Source of the DNA: DASXTW01 sp036505215
Lineage (GTDB): Bacteria > Actinomycetota > UBA4738
Length of the DNA stretch: 64,000 nt
Reading direction: 5' to 3'
NCBI GenBank assembly: GCA_036505215.1
Contig: DASXTW010000114.1
Location: 16,124 to 80,123 of the forward strand
Shown: piece after piece, positions 35,668 through 43,220 of the stretch
Layout of the letters: each line of letters begins with the position of its first letter
Position numbering within the stretch: position 1 is the stretch's first letter
Program-made: the position numbers and the translations under genes
The notes under the pieces: generated by a model
The model's input: the letters and a program-made list of their open reading frames with translations, nothing else
Told to the model about the DNA's origin: nothing
Databases searched by the model: none

Positions 35668-36028
35668 GGCCGTACTTCCGCCGCTCCTTCTCCCGCGCGT
35701 CCCTGGTGAGCAGGCCTTCCTTCTTGAGCTGCGGCCTGAGACTCGGGTCGAGGTCGATCAGGGCCCTGGCGATCCCGTGACGAAGTGCTCCCGCCTGGCC
35801 GGACACGCCCCCACCATTCAGATGGGCGACCACGTCGAAATCCTTCTCCCGGCCAACCAAGCGGAGGGGAGCGGTGATGATCATCCTGTGGGATCGGGAC
35901 GGAAAGAAGGCCTCGAGTGGCCTCCCGTTGAGCTCGAACTTGCCTGTCCCCTCACGCAGCCGAACGCGGGCGACGGCTTCCTTGCGGCGGCCCGTTCCGG
36001 CGGGGGCTCGAGTTATCGCATCGGCCAC
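35627..36028 (-). CDS. rpsI: 30S ribosomal protein S9
   Basis: The 133-residue product has GTGRRKEAVARVRLREGTG at the N-terminus, GGGVSGQAGALRHGIARAL in the centre and the universal C-terminal KKARKAPQYSKR that reaches the P-site tRNA. The GTG start at 36028 directly follows the rplM stop with no gap, and an AAGGAG ribosome site lies inside the end of rplM. Confidence 0.97.
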   Translation of the reverse strand: MADAITRAPAGTGRRKEAVARVRLREGTGKFELNGRPLEAFFPSRSHRMIITAPLRLVGREKDFDVVAHLNGGGVSGQAGALRHGIARALIDLDPSLRPQLKKEGLLTRDAREKERRKYGLKKARKAPQYSKR

Positions 36029-36841
36029 CTATGACTCCTTCTCGGTCTTCTTCCTACCTCTGGGCCGGCGCTTGGGCCCGGCCTCCTGCCCTCCCGCATC
36101 CGCCTTTGGTCCCCTTCCCGTGGAGGACCTGGCCGCGGCCTTGGTCTTGGTCGCACTGGCTCTGGCGGAAGCCTCGGGCTTCTTCCGGGACGACCGGGCA
36201 GTCGTGCTCGCCCGACCCTCTGCAGGTGTCTTGGCGGTGGACCTGCGCGCGCGTGGTCCACCCGAAGGCTTCTCCTCGGGGCCTGTGCGGGCCCGGGGCG
36301 CCCTCGGCTCTTCCTTTCGGCGGGGCCCCTTGGGAGCGGGGGCCGGCTCGGGACGGGGCTGGGGCTTGGGCAGTCCCTCCCACGTGGGGATGGCCCCGAG
36401 GGAGAGAGGGACAGGCTTCTGGGCCTCGTGCGGGTGCTTCGGTCCCTCGTACACAGCCAGCTTTCGGGCCATCTGACGGCCCAATCGGTTCTTCGGCAGC
36501 ATCCCCGTGATCGCCTTCTCCACCACCCGGACCGGCCGCCGACTCATCATGCGGGAGAAGGCGAGCCTGTTGAGTCCCCCCGGATAGCCGGAGTGCCGGA
36601 CGTAGACCTTCTTCTCCTCCTTGCCTCCGGTCAGGCGCACGCCCTTCGCGTTCACCACGATCACGTGGTCGCCGGTGTCCATGTGGGGGGCGAAGATGGG
36701 CTTGTGCTTTCCCCGGAGGATCTTGGCCACCTCCGAGGCCAGCCGCCCCAAGACAGCGCCATCGGCGTCGACTACGTACCAGCGACGCTCGATGTCACGA
36801 GGCTTCGGCGAGAAGGTCTTCACGGTGTTTGTACCAATCAT
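36029..36841 (-). CDS. rplM: 50S ribosomal protein L13 with a long basic C-terminal tail
   Basis: The first 145 or so residues are a normal L13 (TFSPKPRDIERRWYVVDADG, MDTGDHVIVVNA, HSGYPGGLNRLAFSRMMSRRP, GMLPKNRLGRQMARKLAVYEGPKHPHEAQKP). About 125 extra residues follow, almost only Pro, Ala, Arg, Lys, Gly, Ser and Thr. They include PKPQPRPEPAPAPKGPRRKE and a Lys/Arg-rich end, RRPRGRKKTEKES. The tail is predicted to be disordered and strongly positive, so it may contact rRNA or other components. It is read through to a stop that abuts rpsI, so it is not a run-on error. Confidence 0.95.
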   Translation of the reverse strand: MIGTNTVKTFSPKPRDIERRWYVVDADGAVLGRLASEVAKILRGKHKPIFAPHMDTGDHVIVVNAKGVRLTGGKEEKKVYVRHSGYPGGLNRLAFSRMMSRRPVRVVEKAITGMLPKNRLGRQMARKLAVYEGPKHPHEAQKPVPLSLGAIPTWEGLPKPQPRPEPAPAPKGPRRKEEPRAPRARTGPEEKPSGGPRARRSTAKTPAEGRASTTARSSRKKPEASARASATKTKAAARSSTGRGPKADAGGQEAGPKRRPRGRKKTEKES

Positions 36842-36848
36842 GAAAAGG

Positions 36849-36866
36849 CGGCCGAAAACCCGGCCG
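36849..36866 (-). promoter_or_regulatory. Hairpin in the rplM leader
   Basis: CGGCCG, a six-base loop, and CGGCCG again form a short stable stem ending seven bases before the rplM ATG, in the place of the ribosome site. No Shine-Dalgarno sequence is visible, so it may act in translational control, as L13 leaders do in other bacteria. The resemblance is positional only. Confidence 0.4.
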
Positions 36867-36873
36867 ATAGGGC

Positions 36874-36902
36874 AGTCTACCTGGGCATTCGCCGAGCGTC
36901 AA
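36874..36902 (-). promoter_or_regulatory. rplM-rpsI promoter
   Basis: TTGACG (36897-36902), a 17-base spacer and TAGACT (36874-36879) on the minus strand form a near-consensus vegetative promoter. It lies 32 bases before the rplM start, directly after the deacetylase stop region. Confidence 0.75.
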
Positions 36903-36925
36903 AGAAGCGGACTCACTCGGGGGCC

Positions 36926-37900
36926 TCAGAGGTACTGGTCAACCGTGACGAAGCTGTAGCCGCGAGCCCTGATCTCCTCGATGACGCGAGGAAGGGCGTA
37001 GGCGTCGAGGGTCGAGTGGTCGGTCGGGTGCGATCCCACGTGCATGATGATGATCTCCCCGGGCTGGAGGGCCGCCAGGACCCTGTCCACGATCTTGTCG
37101 ACGTCCTGTCCGCCTGAGGTCCCCTGCCAGCCTCGGGTATCCACCGTCCAGTTGATCGCTCCGTATCCGAGCGAGTTGACCAGTTCGATGGTGTGCTGAT
37201 TGGACGCTCCGAAGGGGAACCGGAACATCGGGTGAGTGTCCTTCCCCGTTGCTGCCTTTATCGCGCTCGCCGCCCTGGTGATCTGGTCGCGGACGGCCGG
37301 ATCCGAGAGCTCGGTCAGGTCCGGGTGGCTGTAGCTGTGGTTGGCCACCGGGTATCTCGCCCCGATCTCGGTAGCGTACTCCGGATAGGTCTCCACCCAC
37401 TTCCCAGTGAGGAAGAAGGTCCCCCGCACCTGATAGTGGGCCAGTGTGGAGAGGATGGAGGGGACGGCGTCGGCATTGGCTCCGGCGTCGAACGTCAAGG
37501 CGACCACCTTCCTGGAAGTGGGGAGCCGGTACCACTGAGTTCCAACGAGCGACGCCGGGATCCCATTGGTGGGCGACGGCTGAGGAGTGGGGCTCGGGCG
37601 AGGACTGCCAGTGGGACTGGGACGGGGCGACGGCCGGTGTGTCGGCTTGGGGCTCGGCGAAGCAGACCTTGTCGGTTTCGGTGCTGGCCCGGGCTCCGTC
37701 GTCCTCGAACGCGACGGACTGGACTCCGAGGACGGGATCGCCTTCGTGGCCCGGGGGGAAGGAAACGTGAGGGATATCGCCGTGTCGCAGGCGGTCCCGA
37801 GCACGGCGATAGCAAGAAGAACACCGAAGCGCCTGGCGCGCATGCCGACTGAAGTCTTCATGGGCCCGATGCTCGGGGCCACCGGCAACCGCGCCTTCAC
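36926..37900 (-). CDS. Polysaccharide deacetylase (NodB domain), probable lipoprotein
   Basis: The product, up to 324 residues, has an N-terminal signal ending in a lipobox (VLLAIAVLGTAC). A low-complexity Pro/Ser/Thr linker of about 65 residues follows (for example PSPRPSPTGSPRPSPTPQPS), then a NodB catalytic domain. Motifs are ALTFDAGANADAVPSIL, the metal-binding NHSYSHPDL (H-x3-H), FRFPFGASNQHT and GEIIIMHVG. This is a peptidoglycan or chitin-type deacetylase displayed at the cell surface on a spacer. Possible starts lie at 37900 (GTG), 37861 and 37843; none has a clear ribosome site, and 37861 or 37843 gives the better signal peptide. It lies between truA and rplM. Confidence 0.92.
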   Translation of the reverse strand: MKARLPVAPSIGPMKTSVGMRARRFGVLLAIAVLGTACDTAISLTFPSPRATKAIPSSESSPSRSRTTEPGPAPKPTRSASPSPKPTHRPSPRPSPTGSPRPSPTPQPSPTNGIPASLVGTQWYRLPTSRKVVALTFDAGANADAVPSILSTLAHYQVRGTFFLTGKWVETYPEYATEIGARYPVANHSYSHPDLTELSDPAVRDQITRAASAIKAATGKDTHPMFRFPFGASNQHTIELVNSLGYGAINWTVDTRGWQGTSGGQDVDKIVDRVLAALQPGEIIIMHVGSHPTDHSTLDAYALPRVIEEIRARGYSFVTVDQYL

Positions 37901-37969
37901 TCTCGGGTAACAGTCTGGTCACGGGGACGGACACCCTGGGCCGCGTCGGCCCTGTCTCTGTGCGCTCGG

Positions 37970-38713
37970 TCAGGAGCGGCCGTAGACGACCCGAACCAAC
38001 GTGAGGCCGTGCGGCGGCGCGACGGGCCCGGCCGCGGCCCGGCGGCGAGCGGCGAGGATCTCCGGCATGGATGCGGGATCTATCTTTCCCTCGCCCACCG
38101 CCACCAACGTGCCCGCCAGGCTGCGAACCATCTGGTGCAGGAAGGCATTGGCCACTGCCCTGATCTCCACCCGGCCACTCGAGGCGCTCACGGCCAGCCT
38201 GCTGAGGGTGCGCACACTGCTGGCAGGAGTCTCGGTAACTCTGCAGAAGGACGCGAAGTCATGCTCTCCTTCGAGGAGCCTGGCAGCCGCTCGCATCCGG
38301 CTCAGACCGAGGAGCCCGGGATGATGCCAGACGTATCGAGCGGTGAAGGGACTCGGCACCGGTCCGGTATCGATCCGGTAGCGGTACTCCCTTCCAGTTG
38401 CGCTGTGCCGCGCATCGAATCCGTCTGGTGCCCTGCTCGACCGGAGCACGACGACCTCGGGAGCGAAAAGCGCGTTCAGCATCCGCTGCACCCGCCGTGG
38501 ATCCACCTCGTCCGGAGCAACGAAGGAGGCCACCTGCGCCTCCGCATGCACTCCGGCGTCGGTCCTTCCGGCCACGGAGAGACGAGGCGGCTCCGGCAGC
38601 ATCCGTCCAAGAGCTTCCTCGATCTCGCCCTGTATGGTTCGCGCCCCGGGCTGCCTGGCCCACCCATGAAAGTCGGTCCCGTCATAGGCGAGAACGAGCT
38701 TGATGACGCTCAT
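37970..38713 (-). CDS. truA: tRNA pseudouridine synthase A
   Basis: TruA modifies positions 38-40 of tRNA anticodon stems. The 247-residue product begins MSVIKLVLAYDGTDFHGWARQPGARTIQGEIEEAL and has the catalytic aspartate in VAGRTDAGVHAEAQV. It also has FDARHSATGREYRYRI, FLHQMVRSLAGTLVAVGEG and PHGLTLVRVVYG. The ATG at 38713 is the last family-like start; the frame upstream runs through repeat family A and is not coding. It follows rplQ after a 122-base spacer that contains the repeat. Confidence 0.96.
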   Translation of the reverse strand: MSVIKLVLAYDGTDFHGWARQPGARTIQGEIEEALGRMLPEPPRLSVAGRTDAGVHAEAQVASFVAPDEVDPRRVQRMLNALFAPEVVVLRSSRAPDGFDARHSATGREYRYRIDTGPVPSPFTARYVWHHPGLLGLSRMRAAARLLEGEHDFASFCRVTETPASSVRTLSRLAVSASSGRVEIRAVANAFLHQMVRSLAGTLVAVGEGKIDPASMPEILAARRRAAAGPVAPPHGLTLVRVVYGRS

Positions 38714-38746
38714 CGAGCCGGGGCCGAGCGAGTCGACGTCAAGGGC

Positions 38747-38829
38747 GGCGCGTAGCCGGCGGGGGCCCCCCGCGATCGAGCGCGTAGCGCGAGCGAGCGG
38801 GGGTGCCGGCGTCAACAGCCGCCCAGTCG
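38747..38829. repeat. Palindromic repeat family A, copy 1
   Basis: A 75-base unit (GGCGCGTAGCCG to GTCAACAGCCG, followed by the conserved AGTCGCC) is about 90% identical to 62822-62902. It folds as an outer stem, GCCGGC at 38755-38760 with GCCGGC at 38805-38810. The inner stem is CCCCCGC at 38767-38773 with GCGGGGG at 38797-38803. It fills the rplQ-truA spacer. Confidence 0.85.
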
Positions 38830-38835
38830 CCCGCC

Positions 38836-39204
38836 CTACTCCTCCTCTTCGGCCGGCAGGAGCTCGATGAGGGCCATCGGCGCCCCGTCGCCCTGGCGTT
38901 GCCCGAGCTTGAGGATCCGCGTGTACCCGCCGTTCCGCTCGGCGAACCTGGGCCCGATCTCCGAGAAGAGCTTGTGGACCACATCGCGATCCGGGACGGC
39001 CTTGAGGACCTCACGCCTGGCGTGCACGTCGCCCTTCTTGGCGAACGTGATGAGGTGCTCGGCCACCGGTCGGAGGGCCTTCGCCTTGGCCTCGGTGGTC
39101 CGGATCCGTTCGTGCTGGAACAGCTGGGCGGCCATGGTGCCGAGGAGCAGCCTCTGATGGTCAGGGCCGGACCCCAGGCGAGGGCCTTTCTTCGGCTTCG
39201 GCAC
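38836..39204 (-). CDS. rplQ: 50S ribosomal protein L17
   Basis: The 122-residue product has RLGSGPDHQRLLLGTMAAQLFQHERIRTTEAKAKALRPVAEHLI, the L17 signature, and ends YTRILKLGQRQGDGAPMALIEL followed by an acidic EEEE tail. It directly follows rpoA with no gap, as expected in the alpha operon. Confidence 0.97.
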   Translation of the reverse strand: MPKPKKGPRLGSGPDHQRLLLGTMAAQLFQHERIRTTEAKAKALRPVAEHLITFAKKGDVHARREVLKAVPDRDVVHKLFSEIGPRFAERNGGYTRILKLGQRQGDGAPMALIELLPAEEEE

Positions 39205-40137
39205 CTACTCCTCCCGGAGAGACAGGCCGAGCTCGTCGAGCTTGGCCTTGACCTCGTCGATGGACTTCTGGCCGAAGTTGCGGATGTCCATCAGCTCAGC
39301 CTCGCTCTTCTGCACCAGCTCCCCGACCGTGTTGATGCCCTCGCGCTTCAGGCAGTTGTAGGAACGGACGGACAGGTTCAGCTCCTCGATGGTGAGCGCC
39401 AGATCACCGGTGAGCTCTTTCTGGTCCTGAGCGGGACCCACTTGGAGCCCCTCACTCACCTCCAGCTCACTGAACAGGTTGATCAGCTCGGAGAGCGTGA
39501 CGCCGGCAGAGGCGAGCGCCTTGCGAGGCGTCTGCGAGCCGTTGGTCTCCACGTCCAGGATCAACCGGTCCCGGTCCGTCATCTGCTCGACCCGGGTGTT
39601 CTCCACCGAGTACGTCACCCTGCGAACGGGCGAGAAGATGGAGTCCACCGGGATCACGCCGATTGGATCGCGCGGGTTCTTGTTCCGCTCGGCGGGCACG
39701 TATCCAACGCCTCGTTGTACCACCAGCTCGAGCTCCAGGTTCGCGCCGCGGGCCAGCGTGGCAATGTGCAGGTCCGGATTGAGGATCTCCACACCGGCGG
39801 GCGGCTGGATGTCTCCGGCCGTCACGTCCGCGGGTCCCTTCGCCTTGAGGTAGGCGCTGACGGGCTCGTCCACCTCGGAGCGGATCACGAGCTGCTTGAG
39901 GTTCAAGATGATGTCGGTGACGTCCTCGGTGACCTTGGGGATCGTCGAGAACTCGTGCAGGACGCCGTCGATCCTCACCGATGAGATCGCAGCGCCGGGG
40001 ATGGAAGAGAGCAGTGTTCGCCTGAGCCCGTTCCCGAGCGTGTAGCCGAAGCCCGGCTGCAGCGGCTCGATGGAGAACTTCGAGCGCGTGGGCGTGATTG
40101 TCTCTTCCTGAATCTGGGGCCGTGCGACGATAAGCAA
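39205..40137 (-). CDS. rpoA: DNA-directed RNA polymerase alpha subunit
   Basis: The 310-residue product has the N-terminal assembly domain (FSIEPLQPGFGYTLGNGLRRTLLSSIPGAAI) and the C-terminal DNA- and activator-binding domain (LNLSVRSYNCLKREGINTVGELVQKSE, DIRNFGQKSIDEVKAKLDELG). I chose the TTG at 40137. An AGGAGGTG ribosome site lies five bases before it, and the protein then has the normal family length. An ATG at 40167 would add ten residues but has no ribosome site. Only 90 bases separate it from rpsK, so rpsD, usually here, is missing. Confidence 0.97.
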   Translation of the reverse strand: MLIVARPQIQEETITPTRSKFSIEPLQPGFGYTLGNGLRRTLLSSIPGAAISSVRIDGVLHEFSTIPKVTEDVTDIILNLKQLVIRSEVDEPVSAYLKAKGPADVTAGDIQPPAGVEILNPDLHIATLARGANLELELVVQRGVGYVPAERNKNPRDPIGVIPVDSIFSPVRRVTYSVENTRVEQMTDRDRLILDVETNGSQTPRKALASAGVTLSELINLFSELEVSEGLQVGPAQDQKELTGDLALTIEELNLSVRSYNCLKREGINTVGELVQKSEAELMDIRNFGQKSIDEVKAKLDELGLSLREE

Positions 40138-40227
40138 CTGAGCACCTCCTGGCGGAGGATCATCCACTCCTACTCCGCCTCTCGCTTCCCCGGGCCGGTC
40201 GGCACCGGGGCCTTCATGTACAACCGA

Positions 40228-40620
40228 CTAGACGCGCCGTCTCTTCCGGGGACGGCACCCGTTGTGTGGGACCGGCGTGACGTCCTGGATTCCCAGGATC
40301 TCCAGACCGGTGGCGGCGAGGGACCTGATGGCCGTCTCCCGCCCCGAGCCCGGGCCCTTGACGTACACGTCCACCTTGGTGAGCCCGTGCTCCTGCGCCC
40401 GCCTGGCCGCTGCCTCCGCCGCGAGCTGCGCCGCGAACGGGGTGGACTTCCGGGATCCCTTGAACCCGACGTTGCCCGCGCTGGCCCACGAGAGCGTGTT
40501 CCCATCGAGATCCGTGATCGTGACGATGGTGTTGTTGAAGGTGGACTTGATGTGGGCCTGCCCGTGCGAGACGTTCTTCTTCTCCCGCCGGCGAGGCTTC
40601 TTGGTCTTGGGCTTTGCCAC
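40228..40620 (-). CDS. rpsK: 30S ribosomal protein S11
   Basis: The 130-residue product has KKNVSHGQAHIKSTFNNTIVTITDLDGN, GFKGSRKSTPFAAQLAAEAAA, and the C-terminal IQDVTPVPHNGCRPRKRRRV. It is the usual alpha-operon neighbour of rpsM, which it follows directly. Confidence 0.97.
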   Translation of the reverse strand: MAKPKTKKPRRREKKNVSHGQAHIKSTFNNTIVTITDLDGNTLSWASAGNVGFKGSRKSTPFAAQLAAEAAARRAQEHGLTKVDVYVKGPGSGRETAIRSLAATGLEILGIQDVTPVPHNGCRPRKRRRV

Positions 40621-40998
40621 CTACTTCCCCTTCTTCCTCTTCACACCGACGGTCTTCTTGGGTCCCTTGCGGGTCCGGGCGTTGGTGTGCGTCCGCTGCC
40701 CTCGCACCGGAAGGCTCCGTCTGTGCCGGACTCCCTGATACGAGCTGATCTCGATCTTACGCTTGATGTCCTGGGCTACGTCCCGGCGGAGATCTCCCTC
40801 CACTTTGTAGTTGCGGTCGATCCAGTCGCGGATCCGGATGACCTCCTCCTCCGTGAGGTCACGCACCTTGCGACCGCCGTCGAGGTCGAGCCCCCGAACG
40901 GTCTGCAGGGCCCGCGTGGGCCCGATCCCGTAGATGTACCGGAGGGCCACGTCGATCCGCTTGTCTCGGGGAAGGTCGACGCCTGCGATCCGAGCCAC
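40621..40998 (-). CDS. rpsM: 30S ribosomal protein S13
   Basis: The 125-residue product begins MARIAGVDLPRDKRIDVALRYIYGIG and contains the C-terminal RGQRTHTNARTRKGPKKT, both universal for S13. It is 12 bases downstream of rpmJ. Confidence 0.97.
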   Translation of the reverse strand: MARIAGVDLPRDKRIDVALRYIYGIGPTRALQTVRGLDLDGGRKVRDLTEEEVIRIRDWIDRNYKVEGDLRRDVAQDIKRKIEISSYQGVRHRRSLPVRGQRTHTNARTRKGPKKTVGVKRKKGK

Positions 40999-41010
40999 TT
41001 CGGTGTCCTC

Positions 41011-41127
41011 CTAACCCTGACGCTGCTTGTGGCGGGGATCCTTGGAGCAGATCACCATGACCCGGCCGTGCCGCCTGATCAGCTTGCACTGGTCGCACAT
41101 CTTCTTCACCGACGGCCGAACCTTCAT
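41011..41127 (-). CDS. rpmJ: 50S ribosomal protein L36 (zinc-binding form)
   Basis: This 38-residue product, MKVRPSVKKMCDQCKLIRRH then GRVMVICSKDPRHKQRQG, is a complete L36. It has the CxxC ... C ... H zinc ribbon, the zinc-replete (C+) form. It sits between infA and rpsM as expected. Confidence 0.95.
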   Translation of the reverse strand: MKVRPSVKKMCDQCKLIRRHGRVMVICSKDPRHKQRQG

Positions 41128-41149
41128 GTCGCCTGCCTCTTTCCTTCCG

Positions 41150-41368
41150 CTATCGGTACCTGTAGATGATCCGCCCCCGCGACAGATCGTAAGGCGACAG
41201 CTCCACCAGGACCCGGTCCCCCGGGAGGATCCGGATGTAGTTCATCCGCATCTTCCCCGAGATATGAGTCAAGACCTTGTGTCCATTGTCAAGCTCGACC
41301 CGGAACATGGCGTTGGGCAGAGGCTCCACTACCGTCCCCTCGACCTCGATGGCATCCTTCTTCGCCAA
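41150..41368 (-). CDS. infA: Translation initiation factor IF-1
   Basis: The 72-residue product (LAKKDAIEVEGTVVEPLPNA, MFRVELDNGHKVLTHISGKM, RMNYIRILPGDRVLVELSPY) is a standard OB-fold IF-1. Family alignment points to the TTG at 41368. The open frame continues upstream and a weak GAGAGG lies about 12 bases before the TTG, so an upstream GTG near 41392 is possible. It has its own promoter at 41429-41458, because map is 9 kb away rather than adjacent. Confidence 0.95.
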   Translation of the reverse strand: MAKKDAIEVEGTVVEPLPNAMFRVELDNGHKVLTHISGKMRMNYIRILPGDRVLVELSPYDLSRGRIIYRYR

Positions 41369-41428
41369 GCTCTCGGGTTTCCTCTCGAACACGCAGAAAT
41401 ACGCCGGCTCATTGCCGACGCGACCCCC

Positions 41429-41458
41429 AGTATACGGGGCCATCAGCGGGATCGTCTA
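41429..41458 (-). promoter_or_regulatory. Promoter of the infA-rpmJ-rpsM-rpsK-rpoA-rplQ group
   Basis: TAGACG (41453-41458), an 18-base spacer and a perfect-looking TATACT (41429-41434) on the minus strand lie about 60 bases before the infA start. The position at the edge of the inserted signalling cluster implies the alpha operon is transcribed independently of map. Confidence 0.6.
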
Positions 41459-41509
41459 CCTTTCGCTCTGGGCGCACGCCGGGGCGACGCGCGTCAGGAG
41501 CCCGGGCGG

Positions 41510-42718
41510 TCAAGCGCCGGCGATCGGGATGCGCGGGAAGGCTTCGGCAGGATCATCTCCCGGGACCAAGCGACGAGGCTGAGCCAGGTAGAAGCCCTGG
41601 CCGAATCCAACGCCCAGAGTTCGGAGCGCCTCGAGCTCCTCAGCCGTCTCGATCCCCTCCGCGATGATGGTCGAACCGATCTCCGAGGCGAAAGAGATCA
41701 TGGCCGAGGCCAGGGCTCGACGACCTCGATCCTTGTCGATGCCCCGCGTGAGGGACATGTCGAGCTTGATGATGTCCGGCAGCATCACCACCACGTGCCG
41801 GAAGCTGGCGAATCCCGCCCCCGCATCGTCGATGGCCAGTCGTCCCCCCTCTGACCGAAAGTCATCGAGGGCCCCCAGCAGCTCGGCGTAGTCGGCCACC
41901 CTGGCGTGCTCGGTGACCTCGACCACGATTCGGCCCGCCTGCTCGTGGCGAAGGCTCCGTGCGACTCCCTCCGACGTGATTGCGTCCGGTGAGAGGTTGA
42001 CCGCCAAGAACCAGCGGGCAGGGAGCCGATCGATCTCAGCGAGACCTCGAGCCAGCGCAGCCTGCTCGAGCTCGACCCGCAGTCCCACGGCTTCCGCTTC
42101 CTCGAACCACTCGTGGGGACCCCTGTCAGGATTCATGGTGAAGCGGGCCAACGCTTCGACCCCTTCGACCTGTCCGGTCCCGAGGTCGACGATCGGCTGC
42201 AGGGCCACGGTGAGACCTTCTCCCCGGATGATCCGGTGGGTCCGAGCAGAGCGCCGAAGGAGCGCCTCCCACTCCTCATCCCGCTTCCGGAGGTAGTCGC
42301 CGACCTCCTGGACCAGGGCGGCCGTGATCCCTTTCGAGAAGATGGCATGGCCCTCGACGCACTCACGGATGGCCGTGAGGATCTCCTCCGGGGGAGCACC
42401 CTTCACCAGGTAGCCCGCGACGCCGGCCGCCAGCAACTGGAGGAGGGTAGCCCGCTCCTCTTGCGCGGAGACGGCGATGACCCGGGTGTCGGCCGAGCGC
42501 GATCGCAGCTCCCTGGCGACCCTGGCACCACCGCCTCCCGGCATCCTGGCGTCGACCAGGGCCACCTCGGGCCTGTGGCGTTCGGCAAGCTCGATGGCCT
42601 CCCCCGTATCCTCGGCCACGCCTACCAGGTCCAGCGAGCCCTCCTTGCCGATGAGTTCGATCAGGGCCTCGCGTAGGTCCGGATCGTGATCAGCGACAAG
42701 CACCCGGATGCGCTCCAT
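41510..42718 (-). CDS. Response regulator with a c-di-GMP phosphodiesterase (REC-EAL) output
   Basis: The 402-residue product has an N-terminal receiver domain (acidic Asp10/Asp12, phosphoacceptor Asp56 in VALVDARMPG, VIAVSAQ and GYLVKGAP). A linker and a C-terminal EAL domain from about residue 165 follow. The EAL domain keeps GVEALARF, FLAVNLSPDA, VVEVTEHA, LAIDDAGAGFASFRH, IIKLDMSL, IIAEGIETAEEL and GFGQGFYLAQP, so all the metal and catalytic residues I can check are present. It should degrade c-di-GMP under phosphorylation control. The start is two bases after the stop of the upstream zinc-ribbon gene. Confidence 0.93.
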   Translation of the reverse strand: MERIRVLVADHDPDLREALIELIGKEGSLDLVGVAEDTGEAIELAERHRPEVALVDARMPGGGGARVARELRSRSADTRVIAVSAQEERATLLQLLAAGVAGYLVKGAPPEEILTAIRECVEGHAIFSKGITAALVQEVGDYLRKRDEEWEALLRRSARTHRIIRGEGLTVALQPIVDLGTGQVEGVEALARFTMNPDRGPHEWFEEAEAVGLRVELEQAALARGLAEIDRLPARWFLAVNLSPDAITSEGVARSLRHEQAGRIVVEVTEHARVADYAELLGALDDFRSEGGRLAIDDAGAGFASFRHVVVMLPDIIKLDMSLTRGIDKDRGRRALASAMISFASEIGSTIIAEGIETAEELEALRTLGVGFGQGFYLAQPRRLVPGDDPAEAFPRIPIAGA

Positions 42719-42720
42719 GG

Positions 42721-43029
42721 CTACTCAGCGCCCCGGTTCCCATCGGACCGTCCGCGAGATTTCTCCCGGCGAGGGCTGGCACGCTGCCGAGGTGAGCGCT
42801 CAGGGATCCGCCGCGCCGACGGCTCCGGACGGCTCGGACCTTTGGCGCGTTTCCCCAGCAGTGGACGAACCGCGCTCAGAGGCACAGGCTCGTGGCCACG
42901 CCCCCAGCGTTTCCATCCGCACGCGTTGCACAGCGTGAACGAAATCGTGTCGCCGTTGGGCTGCATGGTCACGGTCAGCAGTTCGTGAGAACCACAGGTC
43001 GGGCAGCGGGCTCGCCGATCGTCATCCAT
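42721..43029 (-). CDS. Small zinc-ribbon protein coupled to the REC-EAL gene
   Basis: The 102-residue product begins MDDDRRARCPTCGSHELLTVTMQPNGDTISFTLCNACGWKRW, a treble-clef-like zinc ribbon with two CxxC pairs (Cys9, Cys12, and CNAC). The last 50 residues are Arg/Ser/Pro-rich and disordered. It ends two bases before the REC-EAL gene, so both are likely one transcript. It resembles small actinobacterial zinc-ribbon proteins of unknown role. Confidence 0.75.
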   Translation of the reverse strand: MDDDRRARCPTCGSHELLTVTMQPNGDTISFTLCNACGWKRWGRGHEPVPLSAVRPLLGKRAKGPSRPEPSARRIPERSPRQRASPRREKSRGRSDGNRGAE

Positions 43030-43090
43030 CTAACTCGGATTCATCCTTGCCCGCAGTTCGGCTCTTTTGCACCGGCCAATCGCCCTATTT

Positions 43091-43137
43091 GACTAGTTAA
43101 TTCCGGCCGGGCGTCAGATAGGCCCTCCGAACTAGTC
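43091..43137. promoter_or_regulatory. Candidate operator: 8-bp inverted repeat in the divergent spacer
   Basis: GACTAGTT (43091-43098) and AACTAGTC (43130-43137) are perfect inverted repeats 31 bases apart. The left arm overlaps a TTGACT -35-like box (43089-43094). The spacer is AT-richer than its surroundings and separates the zinc-ribbon gene from the plus-strand response regulator. No -10 box at the right distance is convincing. Confidence 0.35.
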
Positions 43138-43220
43138 CGCGACAAGCGGCCACGCTCTGCCGGGCGTCCTTACTCACCGGGATAGATGGGTCGATATTTC
43201 GGAGGAACGGAAGGGACTTC

